Below are positions 40,267 to 49,288 of a stretch of 64,000 nt of DNA, piece after piece; the first letter of the stretch is position 1; each line of letters begins with the position of its first letter. Source of the stretch: DASSUW01 sp963844205 (lineage in GTDB: Bacteria > Actinomycetota > Thermoleophilia > Solirubrobacterales > Solirubrobacteraceae); NCBI GenBank assembly GCA_963844205.1, contig CAWJNK010000017.1:1-64000 (forward strand), written 5' to 3'. The translations under genes were made by a program, and so were the position numbers. The notes under the pieces are model-generated. The model had not been told where the DNA came from. It made no database searches and was given only the letters and a program-made list of their open reading frames with translations.

Positions 40267-41778
40267 ATGAGCACGACCGCGAGCGAGACTGTCCTGAGGC
40301 ACTGGATCGGCGGGCGGCGCGACGAGCGCGCCGCGGACCGCCATGGCGAGGTGACCGACCCCGCGACCGGCGAGGTGGTCGCGCGCGTGCCGTTCGCGAC
40401 CGCCGAGGACGTCGACCGGGCCGTCACCGCCGCCGCGGCGGCGGCGGCCGAGTGGGGCGCGGCCTCGCTCACCCGCCGCGCGCAGGTCATGTTCGCGTTC
40501 CGCGAGCTGGTCGCTCGTCACACGGACGAGCTCGCGGCGCTCATCACGCGCGAGCACGGCAAGGTGCTCGCCGACGCGCGCGGCGAGGTCACGCGCGGAC
40601 TGGAGATCGTCGAGTTCGCCTGCGGCCTCGGCCACCTGCTCAAGGGCGAGAACACGCCGCAGGTCTCCGGCGGCGTCGACTCGCACTCGATGCGGATGCC
40701 GCTCGGCGTCGTCGCCGGCATCACCCCGTTCAACTTCCCGGTCATGGTGCCGCTGTGGATGGCGCCGGTCGCGATCGCGTGCGGCAACGCCTTCGTCCTC
40801 AAGCCCTCCGAGCAGGACCCGTCCCCGTCGCTGCGCCTTGCCGAGCTGTGGGCCGAGGCCGGTCTCCCCGACGGCGTGTTCAGCGTCGTGCACGGTGACA
40901 AGGAGGCGGTCGACGCGATCCTCGGGCACCCGGGCATCGCCGCCGTCTCGTTCGTCGGCTCCACCCCGGTGGCCAAGTACATCTACGAGACCGGCACGAG
41001 CAACGGCAAGCGCGTGCAGGCGCTCGGCGGGGCGAAGAACCATGCGGTCGTGCTGCCGGACGCGGACCTCGACCTGGCGGCCGACGGCCTCGTCTCCGCC
41101 GCGTACGGGTCGGCGGGCCAGCGCTGCATGGCCGTGTCCGTGGCGGTCACGGTCGGCGATGTCGCCGACCCGCTGATCGAGCGCGTCCGCGAGCGGATCG
41201 GCGGCCTGACCGTCGGCCCAGGCACCGACCCGTCGTCGGACATGGGCCCGCTCGTCTCGGAGCGGCACCACGAGAAGGTGGCGGGGCTCGTCGAGGCGGG
41301 CGTGGAGGAGGGCGCCGAGCTCGCGGTCGACGGCCGCGACCTCGTCGTCGAGGGCCACGAGGGCGGCTATTTCCTCGGCCCGTGCGTGTTCGACCATGTG
41401 CGCCCCGGCATGCGGATCTACGACGAGGAGATCTTCGGCCCCGTGCTGGTCGTGGTGCGCGCCGAGAGCTACCCCGAGGCGCTCGAGCTCGTGAACGCGA
41501 ACCCGTACGGCAACGGCGCCGCGATCTTCACCTGCGACGGCGGCGCCGCCCGGCTGTTCGAGCAGCAGGCGACCGCCGGCATGATCGGCGTCAACGTCCC
41601 GATCCCGGTCCCGATGGCGTACCACTCGTTCGGCGGCTGGAAGGCGTCGCTGTTCGGCGACCTGCACATGCACGGGCCGGAGGGCGTGCGCTTCTACACC
41701 CGCGGCAAGGTCGTGACGTCGCGCTGGCCCGACCCCAGCCACGCGGGGGTCAATCTGGGCTTCCCGACGCAGACCTGA
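40267..41778 (+). CDS. mmsA: Methylmalonate-semialdehyde dehydrogenase (CoA-acylating)
   Basis: MmsA oxidises methylmalonate semialdehyde or malonate semialdehyde to propionyl-CoA or acetyl-CoA in valine, thymine and inositol breakdown. The 503-residue protein has MRMPLGVVAGITPFNFPVMV, FVLKPSEQDPS, the NAD loop FVGSTPVAKYIYETG, and the nucleophile C287 in GQRCMA. The glutamate general base of ordinary ALDHs is replaced as usual for this family (GGAKNHAVV). The C-terminal NVPIPVPMAYHSFGGWK is family-specific. The ATG at 40267 is chosen over a GTG 18 bases earlier. Propionyl-CoA from it could feed the nearby acyl-CoA mutase metabolism. Confidence 0.92.
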   Translation: MSTTASETVLRHWIGGRRDERAADRHGEVTDPATGEVVARVPFATAEDVDRAVTAAAAAAAEWGAASLTRRAQVMFAFRELVARHTDELAALITREHGKVLADARGEVTRGLEIVEFACGLGHLLKGENTPQVSGGVDSHSMRMPLGVVAGITPFNFPVMVPLWMAPVAIACGNAFVLKPSEQDPSPSLRLAELWAEAGLPDGVFSVVHGDKEAVDAILGHPGIAAVSFVGSTPVAKYIYETGTSNGKRVQALGGAKNHAVVLPDADLDLAADGLVSAAYGSAGQRCMAVSVAVTVGDVADPLIERVRERIGGLTVGPGTDPSSDMGPLVSERHHEKVAGLVEAGVEEGAELAVDGRDLVVEGHEGGYFLGPCVFDHVRPGMRIYDEEIFGPVLVVVRAESYPEALELVNANPYGNGAAIFTCDGGAARLFEQQATAGMIGVNVPIPVPMAYHSFGGWKASLFGDLHMHGPEGVRFYTRGKVVTSRWPDPSHAGVNLGFPTQT

Positions 41779-41826
41779 GCGCGGGCGCCACGAACCGCGC
41801 CCTGAGGGGCGCCACAACCCGTGCGG

Positions 41827-42687
41827 TCACGCGCCGCGGAGCGCGGGCGCGACCTCGGCGGCCAGGCGGCCGATCTGCTCGACCATGTCGTCCTGGGTCC
41901 AGAGGAGGAAGCCGTCGAACCCGTGGTCGCGGGCGAGCGTGCCGAGCTCGGAGATCCAGTGCTCGGGCGGGCCGTCGAGCCAGCCGCGGACCGGGCCGTC
42001 GGCGATCCGCCCGTTGACGTTCGCGATCCGCCGGATCGCCTTCGGGTCGCGGCCGGCGCGATCAGCGGCCTCCTCGATCATGCGGACGCGGCCGGGCACG
42101 TCCTCGAGTGGGAGCCTGGGCAGGCTCGGGAACCAGCCGTCGGCGAGGCGGCCGACCACGCGCATCATCCGCGGCCCGTAGGCGCCGAGCCAGATGCCAA
42201 TCGGATGCGCCGGCGGCGGCCCGAACTTCATGCCGCGCACCCGGTAGTGCTCGCCCTCGAACGTGACCGACCGCTCGCCGGACCAGCAGGCCCGCAGGAT
42301 CGCGATCGCCTCCTCGAGCGCATCGACCGACACCGGGCCCGACCGCACCGGCCCGCCGAACGCCTCGATCGCCTCCCAGAACGCGCCGGAGCCGAGGCCG
42401 AGCTCGAACCGTCCGCCGCTCAGCACATCGATCGACGCCGCCGCCTTGGCCAGCATCGCCGGGTGCCGCAGCGGCAGGTTCGCGACGGCGGGGAACAGCC
42501 GCACGCGCTCGGTCCGCGCGGCCAGGAAGGCCAGCAGCGCGAACGTGTCCAGGAAGCGGCGCTGGTACGGGTGATCCTGGATCCCGACGAGCTCGAGCCC
42601 GCCGTCCTCGACCGCCCGCACCTGGTCGAGAATCGCGTCCGGGTCGGCGGCGTCCGGGACGACGAACGCGCCGAGCTCGACGGTCAT
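41827..42687 (-). CDS. LLM-class F420-dependent oxidoreductase
   Basis: A 286-residue luciferase-like TIM-barrel: VEDGGLELVGIQDHPYQRRFLDTF, LFPAVANLPLRHPAMLAKAAASIDVLSGGRFELGLGSGAF, FEGEHYRVRGM and PIGIWLGAYGPRMMRVVGRLADGW. This subgroup usually binds F420 rather than FMN, which fits the F420 genes elsewhere in the window. Substrate unknown. The DUF2630 and lipoprotein genes precede it on the same strand, probably as one unit. Confidence 0.82.
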   Translation of the reverse strand: MTVELGAFVVPDAADPDAILDQVRAVEDGGLELVGIQDHPYQRRFLDTFALLAFLAARTERVRLFPAVANLPLRHPAMLAKAAASIDVLSGGRFELGLGSGAFWEAIEAFGGPVRSGPVSVDALEEAIAILRACWSGERSVTFEGEHYRVRGMKFGPPPAHPIGIWLGAYGPRMMRVVGRLADGWFPSLPRLPLEDVPGRVRMIEEAADRAGRDPKAIRRIANVNGRIADGPVRGWLDGPPEHWISELGTLARDHGFDGFLLWTQDDMVEQIGRLAAEVAPALRGA

Positions 42688-42709
42688 CGGCGCGCGACGA
42701 CGGCGACGG

Positions 42710-42955
42710 TCATTGCAGGTACTGCTCGACCGTATCGGCGTCGCGAGGGCTGGCGCCCTCGGGGTCCTCGCCCGCGCGCCGCCGCGCCCGCCGCTGGCGC
42801 AGCAGGTCCCAGTACCGATCGAGCTCGACCTTGATCTCCGCGAGCCGCCCGTGCGCCTCGTCGTCGAGGCCGCCCTGGGTCCCGCCGCGGTCGAGCAGCT
42901 CGTGCTCTTCCTTGACGAGCGCTTCGATGTGGTCGCTGATCTGCTCGTCCGCCAT
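42710..42955 (-). CDS. DUF2630-like small protein
   Basis: An 81-residue protein, mostly helical: ISDHIEALVKEEHELLDRGG, DEAHGRLAEIKVELDRYWDLLRQRRARRRAG and an acidic tail ending TVEQYLQ. The sequence and length match the actinobacterial DUF2630 family of unknown function. The ATG at 42955 lies just after the lipoprotein gene on the minus strand (two-base gap), suggesting co-expression. Confidence 0.75.
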   Translation of the reverse strand: MADEQISDHIEALVKEEHELLDRGGTQGGLDDEAHGRLAEIKVELDRYWDLLRQRRARRRAGEDPEGASPRDADTVEQYLQ

Positions 42956-42957
42956 GG

Positions 42958-43356
42958 CTAGGTCCCAAGCGAGGATATCTTCCATTCGCCGTCGAGGTTG
43001 ACCAGCTCGAGCGTGTCCTTGGACGGCTCCTCCCCCGCCGCGGCCGTCCGCACCTCGGCCGACGCCGTGTCGTCCTTCACCTGGATGCGCCCGATCGTCA
43101 GCCGCGGCTCGCGCACGGCGCCGAGCCCCTGACGCAGCGCCACCTCGCACGGCAGGCCGATCGACTCCACGTCCTCGACCAGCGACGGGGCCAGCAGGCG
43201 GTCGCACAGCGTCTGGTAGTCCTTGGCCGCCGTCGCGCGGCCGAACTCCGTCACGGTCGACCGCACCTGCTCCTCGGGCGTCGGGCCCCCCTCGCCGCAG
43301 CCGACGAGGATCAGCAGCGCAACCGCCGGAGCCAGGAACCGCACTCGGCGGAGCAT
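42958..43356 (-). CDS. Small NTF2-like lipoprotein
   Basis: A 132-residue lipoprotein with signal VALLILVGC (C20 lipidated). The mature part resembles secreted NTF2/DUF4878-like domains: EEQVRSTVTEFGRATAAKDYQTLCDRLL, VKDDTASAEVRTAA and a final strand LELVNLDGEWKISSL, with two cysteines (LCDRLL, LPCEVAL) that probably pair. It may bind a small ligand or peptidoglycan component. The gene starts three bases from the divergent gene at 43360. Confidence 0.7.
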   Translation of the reverse strand: MLRRVRFLAPAVALLILVGCGEGGPTPEEQVRSTVTEFGRATAAKDYQTLCDRLLAPSLVEDVESIGLPCEVALRQGLGAVREPRLTIGRIQVKDDTASAEVRTAAAGEEPSKDTLELVNLDGEWKISSLGT

Positions 43357-43359
43357 AGA

Positions 43360-43938
43360 ATGGGTGGGATGGAGGGTTCCGAAGGAGCGCCGATCGGCGC
43401 CTGGCTGCGCTGTTACCGCTGCTGGTCGCAGGAGCTCGAGGTCCAGGTCCACTACGAGGGGATCCACCGGATCGACCCGGTGACCGGCGAGCGGGCCGAC
43501 GTGGTCGACGAGCTGCAGGAGGCCGTCGTCCAGTGCCTCGACTGCATGCACGACCAGCCGCACCTCGCGTTCCACAACGGCCGGATCGAGCCGATCGAGG
43601 ACCGCTGGGAGCGCATGGTGGCCGGCACGCCGTGGGTCGCCTCGTGCACCGTGACCGTCGACGCCGACGGCGTCGAGTCCTGCTCGGGCCCCGAGGCGGC
43701 CGACTCGCTCGCCTACGCGGCGTTCGGCGACAACGGCACCCGCGAGTTCTTCACGCATGTGCGCTTCCACAAGCACGACGAGGACCAGATCGTCGTCCAC
43801 CTGCTGGTCGAGCTGTACGCGCGCTCGAACGACGAGGCGACCGGCGTGCTCGAGGACGCCGCCCGCGGCCTGCTCACGATCACCTCGCTCGCCGAGGAGT
43901 CACGCCCGCCCGCCGCGACCGGCGAGCACCCGCACTAA
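43360..43938 (+). CDS. Hypothetical protein with CxxC pairs
   Basis: A 192-residue protein that I cannot assign. Two CxxC-type pairs (LRCYRCWSQ near residue 18 and VQCLDCMHD near 60) suggest a zinc ribbon. A second part (CTVTVDADGVESCSGPEAAD; TREFFTHVRFHKHDEDQIVVHLLVELYAR) follows. The ATG at 43360 lies three bases from the divergent lipoprotein start, so an internal ATG at 43369 is possible. Its last codons overlap the convergent cupin gene by four bases. Confidence 0.6.
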   Translation: MGGMEGSEGAPIGAWLRCYRCWSQELEVQVHYEGIHRIDPVTGERADVVDELQEAVVQCLDCMHDQPHLAFHNGRIEPIEDRWERMVAGTPWVASCTVTVDADGVESCSGPEAADSLAYAAFGDNGTREFFTHVRFHKHDEDQIVVHLLVELYARSNDEATGVLEDAARGLLTITSLAEESRPPAATGEHPH

Positions 43939-44288
43939 TCCGGTAGGCCGATTCGCCGGTCGAAGCCCGCCGGCGCGTGGATGTTGAACATACGGACGGG
44001 GACGTCTCCGTCGTTGCGGAAGCCGTGCTCGACGTCGGGCGGGACGAGGACGAACGTGCCCGGCGGCGCGGGGATCTCGTCCTCGCCGACCACGAACGTC
44101 ATCTCGCCCTCGATGATGTAGAAGGCGTCGTCCTCGCCGTCGTGGACGTGCGCCTCGAGCACCCGCCCGGCCGCGATCTCGATGATCCCGAACGTGAACC
44201 GCGGCGTGTCCGCCGTGCGGGCCAGGAACTCGACGTTGCCGATCCGATGTCCCTGTCCCGGCGGGACGACCACCGCGCGCTGCTCCAT
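43935..44288 (-). CDS. Cupin-domain protein
   Basis: A 117-residue single-domain cupin. Motif 1 is EAHVHDGEDDAFYIIEGEMTF and motif 2 is PDVEHGFRNDGDVPVRMFN; the His/His/Glu metal ligands of motif 1 and the His of motif 2 are all present. Such small cupins act as metal-dependent dioxygenases, isomerases or ligand binders, and the substrate is not evident. It is divergent from the NhaA-DsbA gene, with 18 bases between starts. Confidence 0.82.
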   Translation of the reverse strand: MEQRAVVVPPGQGHRIGNVEFLARTADTPRFTFGIIEIAAGRVLEAHVHDGEDDAFYIIEGEMTFVVGEDEIPAPPGTFVLVPPDVEHGFRNDGDVPVRMFNIHAPAGFDRRIGLPD

Positions 44289-44306
44289 CTCCCAATCCTG
44301 TCATCA

Positions 44307-46220
44307 ATGGGGGGTGTGACGACCATCCCCCTCCGGGAGACCACGGCCTGGGCGCGCAACCTCGCGGCGCCCCTGCGCGACTTCCTCAGCACCGAGACCG
44401 GCGGCGCGGTCGTCCTCCTGGGCGCCGCGATCGCCGCCCTGCTGTGGGCGAACTCGCCGTGGCCGGAGTCCTACGAGTCGGTCTGGACGACCGAGCTGTC
44501 GCTCCGGCTCGGGGACGCCGGCATCTCGCTCGAGCTGCGCGAGTGGGTCAACGAGGGCCTGATGACGTTCTTCTTCCTCGTCGTCGGGCTGGAGGCCAAG
44601 CGCGAGCTCGACGTCGGGCAGCTGCGCGAGCGCCGGCGCGTCGCCCTCCCGCTCGGCGCCGCTCTCGGCGGCATGACGCTCGCCGTGCTCGTCTACCTGA
44701 TCTTCAACGCCGGCGGCTCGGGCGCGCAGGGATGGGGCGCCGCGATGTCGACGGACACCGCGTTCGCGCTCGGCGTGCTCGCGCTCGTGGCGCCCTCCGG
44801 CACCCGGCTGCGGGTGCGGCTGCTCACCGTCGCCGTCTTCGACGACCTCGTCGCGCTGCTCGTGATCGCGACCGTCTACACCGAGCACGTCGAGCGCATG
44901 CCGCTTCTCATCGCCGCCGGCCTGTTCGCGGCGCTGTACCCGGTGCGCTACGCGCCCGCCGGCTGGCGCCTCCCGCTCGCGACGGTGCTCGGCGTCGGCG
45001 TCTGGCTCGCGCTGCACGACGCCGGCATCGACCCCGTGATCACCGGCCTCGCGGTGGGGCTGGTCACCGCCGCCTACCCGCCCGCCCGAGCGAGCCTCGA
45101 GCAGGTCACCGAGCTCGCCCGCTCGTTCCGCGAGCAGCCGACGCCGCAGCTCGCGCGCTCGGCGCAGCTCGGCGTGGCCGCCGCGATCTCGCCCAACGAG
45201 CGCCTCCAGTACCGGCTGCACCCATGGACGAGCTTCGTGATCGTGCCGCTGTTCGCGCTCGCCAACACCGGGATCGAGGTCGACGGCGACCTGCTGGCGG
45301 ACGCCGTGAGCTCCCCGATCACGCTCGGGATCTTCTTCGGCTACGTCGTCGGCAAGCCGGTCGGCCTCCTGCTCGGGACGGAGCTGGTATCGCGGCTGTG
45401 GCCGGGCGGGCTCGCGCCCGGGATCACGGGGCCGGCACGCGTCGGCACCGCGGCCGTCGCCGGGATCGGCTTCACGGTCTCGCTGCTGATCGCCACCATC
45501 GCGTTCGAGGGACGCCAGCTCGAGGAGGCCAAGGTCGGCGTGCTCGCCTCGGCCGTGGTCGCGGCGCTACTCGCCTGGCTGGTCTTCACGATCATCGCCC
45601 GGCTGCCCGAGGACGTGCGAGCGCGGCAGCTCTCGCGCACCGCCGAGGACCTCGTCGACCTCGCCGAGGACGTCGACCCGCAGCGCGACCACGTCCGCGG
45701 CGCCCCCGACGCTCCCGTCACGCTGCTCGAGTACGGCGACTACGAGTGCCCGTACTGCGGGATGGCGGAGCAGGCGATCCGCGAGCTGCTCGACTCGTTC
45801 GGCGACGACCTGCGCTACGTCTGGCGCCACCTGCCGCTCAACGACGTGCATCGCAGCGCCGAGATGGCCGCCGAGGCCGCCGAGGCCGCCGCCGCCCAAG
45901 GCGCGTTCTGGCCGATGCACGACCTCCTGATCGCCCACCCGGAGGAGCTCCACCCGCGCGACCTCGACCGCTACGCCGCCGAGGTGGGCCTCGACCGCGA
46001 CCGCTTCTGGAGCGACATCCGCCGCCACGTCCATCTACCCCACATCGGCGACGACGTCGCGAACGCCGACGCCAGCGGCGTCGCGGGCACGCCGACGTTC
46101 TTCGTCAACGGCCGCCGCCACGAGGGCGCCTACGACGTCGACACGCTGACCCGGGCCGTCACCGCCGCGCAGCAGCGGGCGCGCGCGGGACCGATGAGTT
46201 CGCCCGCGGGCCGGCGTTAA
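44307..46220 (+). CDS. nhaA: Na+/H+ antiporter NhaA fused to a DsbA-like thioredoxin domain
   Basis: A 637-residue fusion. Residues about 15-430 form NhaA (12 helices): GGAVVLLGAAIAALLWANSPW, VNEGLMTFFFLVVGLEAKRE, MSTDTAFALGVLAL, LTVAVFDDLVALLVIATVY (the two transport Asp residues) and GIGFTVSLLIATIAF. Residues about 450-625 form a DsbA-type fold with active site C481-P-Y-C484 (YGDYECPYCG) and the cis-Pro loop GVAGTPTFFVNGRRH. The domain would lie just after the last helix; which side of the membrane cannot be settled here. Such fusions are known in Actinobacteria. Sodium or proton homeostasis coupled to redox control is the likely theme. Confidence 0.9.
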   Translation: MGGVTTIPLRETTAWARNLAAPLRDFLSTETGGAVVLLGAAIAALLWANSPWPESYESVWTTELSLRLGDAGISLELREWVNEGLMTFFFLVVGLEAKRELDVGQLRERRRVALPLGAALGGMTLAVLVYLIFNAGGSGAQGWGAAMSTDTAFALGVLALVAPSGTRLRVRLLTVAVFDDLVALLVIATVYTEHVERMPLLIAAGLFAALYPVRYAPAGWRLPLATVLGVGVWLALHDAGIDPVITGLAVGLVTAAYPPARASLEQVTELARSFREQPTPQLARSAQLGVAAAISPNERLQYRLHPWTSFVIVPLFALANTGIEVDGDLLADAVSSPITLGIFFGYVVGKPVGLLLGTELVSRLWPGGLAPGITGPARVGTAAVAGIGFTVSLLIATIAFEGRQLEEAKVGVLASAVVAALLAWLVFTIIARLPEDVRARQLSRTAEDLVDLAEDVDPQRDHVRGAPDAPVTLLEYGDYECPYCGMAEQAIRELLDSFGDDLRYVWRHLPLNDVHRSAEMAAEAAEAAAAQGAFWPMHDLLIAHPEELHPRDLDRYAAEVGLDRDRFWSDIRRHVHLPHIGDDVANADASGVAGTPTFFVNGRRHEGAYDVDTLTRAVTAAQQRARAGPMSSPAGRR

Positions 46221-46251
46221 ACCGCCGTAACCCGACCCGAAGGAGCACGCA

Positions 46252-46851
46252 ATGAGCACCGTCTACACCGGCGCGAGCATGTCGATCGACGGCTACATCT
46301 CGGGCCCGAACGAGACCGGCTTCGAGCATCTCTTCAAGTGGTACGGCAACGGCGACGTCGAGGTGCCCACCACGAAGCCCGAGATGACGATGCGCATGAC
46401 CGAGGAGAACGCCGAGCACTGGCGGACCGTGCTCGGCATGACCGGCGCGCTCGTGGTCGGCCGCAAGCTGTTCGACTACACGCGCGGCTGGGACGGCAAC
46501 CACCCGATCGGCAAGCCGGTCGTCGTCCTCACCCACAACCCGCCCCCCGAGGACTGGCCCGCCGACGCGCCGTTCACGTTCGTGAGCGACGGGATCGAGG
46601 CCGCGATCGAGACGGCCCGCGAGCTCGCCGGCGGCCATGGCGTCGGCGTCAACGGCGGCTCGGTCGCGAGCCAGTGCCTCGACGCCGGCCTGCTCGACGA
46701 AATCTGGATCGACCTCGTGCCGGTCCTGCTCGGCGGCGGCACGCCGTTCTTCGACGGGCTCGGGGTCGCGCCGGTCGACCTCGAGGGCCCGGTGTCGGTC
46801 ACCGAGGGCCGCGACGTCACCCACCTGCGCTATCGGGTCAAGAAGGCATGA
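46252..46851 (+). CDS. RibD C-terminal / dihydrofolate reductase-like protein
   Basis: A 199-residue stand-alone RibD_C-fold protein: VYTGASMSIDGYISGPNE at the start, GALVVGRKLFDYTRGWDG, VVVLTHNPPPEDWP and HGVGVNGGSVASQCLDAGLLDEIWIDLVPVLLGGG (the NADPH loop). It is clearly related to DHFR-like reductases but not proven to act on folate or flavin intermediates. AAGGAG precedes the ATG. It stands alone, convergent with the large propeller gene. Confidence 0.85.
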   Translation: MSTVYTGASMSIDGYISGPNETGFEHLFKWYGNGDVEVPTTKPEMTMRMTEENAEHWRTVLGMTGALVVGRKLFDYTRGWDGNHPIGKPVVVLTHNPPPEDWPADAPFTFVSDGIEAAIETARELAGGHGVGVNGGSVASQCLDAGLLDEIWIDLVPVLLGGGTPFFDGLGVAPVDLEGPVSVTEGRDVTHLRYRVKKA

Positions 46852-46854
46852 CCG

Positions 46855-49278
46855 TCACGGCGTCGAGAGGTCGATGCTGAACATCCCGCGGCCGTGGCTC
46901 ACGCAGATCAGGACGCGGTTCATCCAGAACAGGTCGTCGACGGAGCAGTTGGTCGGCCCCTCGTTGGTGGCCGACCACGTCGCCCCGCCGTCCTCGCTCG
47001 CGAACATGCCGACTTCGGTGCCCGCATACACGAAGGCCGAGTTGTCCGGATGGATGGTGAGCGCCCGCACCGGTGCCGCCGGCAGCGCCTGGCCGATGTT
47101 GGTCCACGCGGTGCCGCCGTCCACGGTCTTCCAGACGTTCCCGCGGTTGTAGCCCGAGAACGTCACGTAGACCGTGTCGTGCGCGCGGGCGTCGATCGTG
47201 ATGCCCGTGCAGTAGCGGTCGACGGCCAGCGGGTGCGCGCCGGTGTGGTCGACCTTGCGCCAGATCGGGCTGGCGACGGTCCCGTTGGTGGACTTGAAGA
47301 CCTGCCCGTCCTCGTGGCCGACCCACACGACGTTGGCGTTGCCGCGCGCGATCGCGAGCGCGCTGATGAGGCTGCCGGCGCTGGCCTTGATCGACCGCCA
47401 GCTCGGGCCGGTGCTGTTGGTGTTCGGCCGCTTGGCGTCGTTCGTCCGCCACAGCGAGAGGCCGCCGCCCAGGATCCGGTTCGGCTCGTTCGGGTCCAGC
47501 ACGAACGGGGCGATGAACAGCGCGTTCGCGTTGCGCGCGTCGGGGATGCGATACGGGAGCGGCTTCCACGTCCACTGGAAGCCGTCCCAGAACTGGCCGC
47601 TGATGTAGTCGGCGGTCGCGCCGCCGTCCAGGCTCCGGTGGATGTTGAGGAAGACGTACTCGCCGTAGAAGACGTCCGGGTCCGTGGAATCGGCCGCGCA
47701 CCAGCCGCCGTCGCCACCGAACATCTCGGTCCAGCCTTCGCTCCCGTTCGCGGTGGTGAACAGGAGCGTGCCGTTGTCCTGCGCGCCGCCGACGATCGAG
47801 CCGCTGGTGGCGTTACCGGCGCCGCCGTAGAACTGCGTCACCCCGTAGGTGTTGACGAGCTCCTTCCAGCCCCTGATGCGCGGCTGGTTCGGGTTGTCGC
47901 CGACGGTCCGGACGTCGGTGGTGGTGTAGATGCCGCCGTCGTTGCCGAAGTACACGCGCTTGTTGGTCCGGCCGTTGTAGCCGCGCGCGGCGACGATGCA
48001 GTGCTGGTCGGCGTGCGCGGAGCGGCGGTCCCACCAGGTGCTGATGTCGCGCAGCGTGTCGCCGCCGTCGGTGCTGCGCCAGAGGTCGACGCCGCCGACG
48101 ATCACGAGGTTCGCGTCGGTGGGATCGCCGGCCCAGATGATGTTGTCGTACCAGCCCTGGTCGCCGAGGTAGGGCACCGCGAGCCCGTCCATGACGCCGC
48201 GGCGCTTGGCGTAGCTGCGCCCGCCGTTGGTCGAGCGCCAGATCTGGCCGTTGTTCACGTCGACCGACGCGTACACCTGCGCGGGGTTCTTCGTGGCGTA
48301 GGCGAGCTCGACGCGGCCGGTCCACGGCTGGCGGTGGGTGGCGGCGGTCCACGTCTGGCCGCCGTCGGTCGTGTAGTAGGCCTGGCCGTTGCGCAGGCCG
48401 CCCGCCACCGCCTTGGCGTTGTCGGTCGGGTGGTACTTGACATCGGCGATCTCGGCGCTGAGCACCCGCCTCCAGGTCGCCCGCGCGGCGTCCGCGCTGC
48501 GGAACAGCCCCGCGCCGGTGGCCGCGAGCAGCACCTTGCCGTTCGGCGAGATCGCGAGCCGGTTGACCGAGCGGAAGTTCGCGCCCGCGGTGGACGGGAT
48601 CTGCTGCCACGAGACGCCGTCGGTGGTGCGGAAGATGCCCGCGCCGCGCAGCGCGTCGGTGTTGAAGAAGCCCTCGCCGGTCCCTGCGTAGATGACGTTG
48701 GGGTTCGTCGGGTCCATCACCATCGAGCAGACGGCGAGGTTGGCCATGAAGTCGTCGACGGGGTGCCAGCTCGCGCCGCTGTCCCCGGTCCGCCAGACGC
48801 CGCCGCCGACGCTGCCGGCCCACAGGACCTTCGAGTCGCGCGGGTGCGGGACGATCGAGCGCGTGCGCCCGCCGATGTTGCCGGGGCCGAGCGCGACCCA
48901 CGCCGCGCCCGCGCCCGGCCCGATCCCCAGGCGCGGCAGCAGGGCGGTCGGCGGGACGTCGCGGCCGGTGGGGATGCCGGCCACCTGCGCCGGCTGCGCC
49001 CGCATGCGGGCGCTGTCGAGCTCGCGCAGCGCGTTCGGGAGGGCGTCCGGAACCGGCACGCGCCCCTCGGCGCCGACCGTGATGCGCCGGCGGAACTCCT
49101 CGCGCTTGCGCGCCATGTCCGGGAACTCGAGCCGCCGGATCGCGCGCCGCAGGGCCCGGTCGGGGAGCTCGCGCAGCGAGCTGGGCGTCAGCCCGCGCGT
49201 ACGCCGGAGCTCGGCCGCGAGGTCCTCCTCCAGTCCGCGCTCCTGGGCCGCCTTGAAGTAGCTCCGCTCGCTCGCCAT
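46855..49278 (-). CDS. Large BNR/sortilin-like beta-propeller protein
   Basis: An 807-residue protein. A helical N-terminal part (about 1-70; ERSYFKAAQERGLEEDLAAELRRTRG) leads to two sortilin/VPS10-type propellers filled with Asp-box motifs (RTGDSGASWHP, TTDGGQTWTA, STNGGRSYAK, STDGGDTLRD, TVDGGTAWTN, SEDGGATWSA). It resembles GH74-like or VPS10 propellers, but paired catalytic aspartates are not obvious and there is no signal peptide. The N-terminal helix resembles the leader of some protein-export substrates. Function unknown. A second propeller gene lies just upstream on the same strand (gap 10). Confidence 0.75.
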   Translation of the reverse strand: MASERSYFKAAQERGLEEDLAAELRRTRGLTPSSLRELPDRALRRAIRRLEFPDMARKREEFRRRITVGAEGRVPVPDALPNALRELDSARMRAQPAQVAGIPTGRDVPPTALLPRLGIGPGAGAAWVALGPGNIGGRTRSIVPHPRDSKVLWAGSVGGGVWRTGDSGASWHPVDDFMANLAVCSMVMDPTNPNVIYAGTGEGFFNTDALRGAGIFRTTDGVSWQQIPSTAGANFRSVNRLAISPNGKVLLAATGAGLFRSADAARATWRRVLSAEIADVKYHPTDNAKAVAGGLRNGQAYYTTDGGQTWTAATHRQPWTGRVELAYATKNPAQVYASVDVNNGQIWRSTNGGRSYAKRRGVMDGLAVPYLGDQGWYDNIIWAGDPTDANLVIVGGVDLWRSTDGGDTLRDISTWWDRRSAHADQHCIVAARGYNGRTNKRVYFGNDGGIYTTTDVRTVGDNPNQPRIRGWKELVNTYGVTQFYGGAGNATSGSIVGGAQDNGTLLFTTANGSEGWTEMFGGDGGWCAADSTDPDVFYGEYVFLNIHRSLDGGATADYISGQFWDGFQWTWKPLPYRIPDARNANALFIAPFVLDPNEPNRILGGGLSLWRTNDAKRPNTNSTGPSWRSIKASAGSLISALAIARGNANVVWVGHEDGQVFKSTNGTVASPIWRKVDHTGAHPLAVDRYCTGITIDARAHDTVYVTFSGYNRGNVWKTVDGGTAWTNIGQALPAAPVRALTIHPDNSAFVYAGTEVGMFASEDGGATWSATNEGPTNCSVDDLFWMNRVLICVSHGRGMFSIDLSTP

Positions 49279-49288
49279 CGTGCCTCCT

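Noticed and set aside
41783..41820. GGGCGCCACGAACC / GGGCGCCACAACCC direct repeat after mmsA
   Set aside because: Too short and GC-rich to distinguish from chance.
46855..49278. Assigning the large propeller as a GH74 xyloglucanase or sialidase
   Set aside because: Asp-box repeats fit, but the catalytic aspartate pair or Arg triad cannot be seen.
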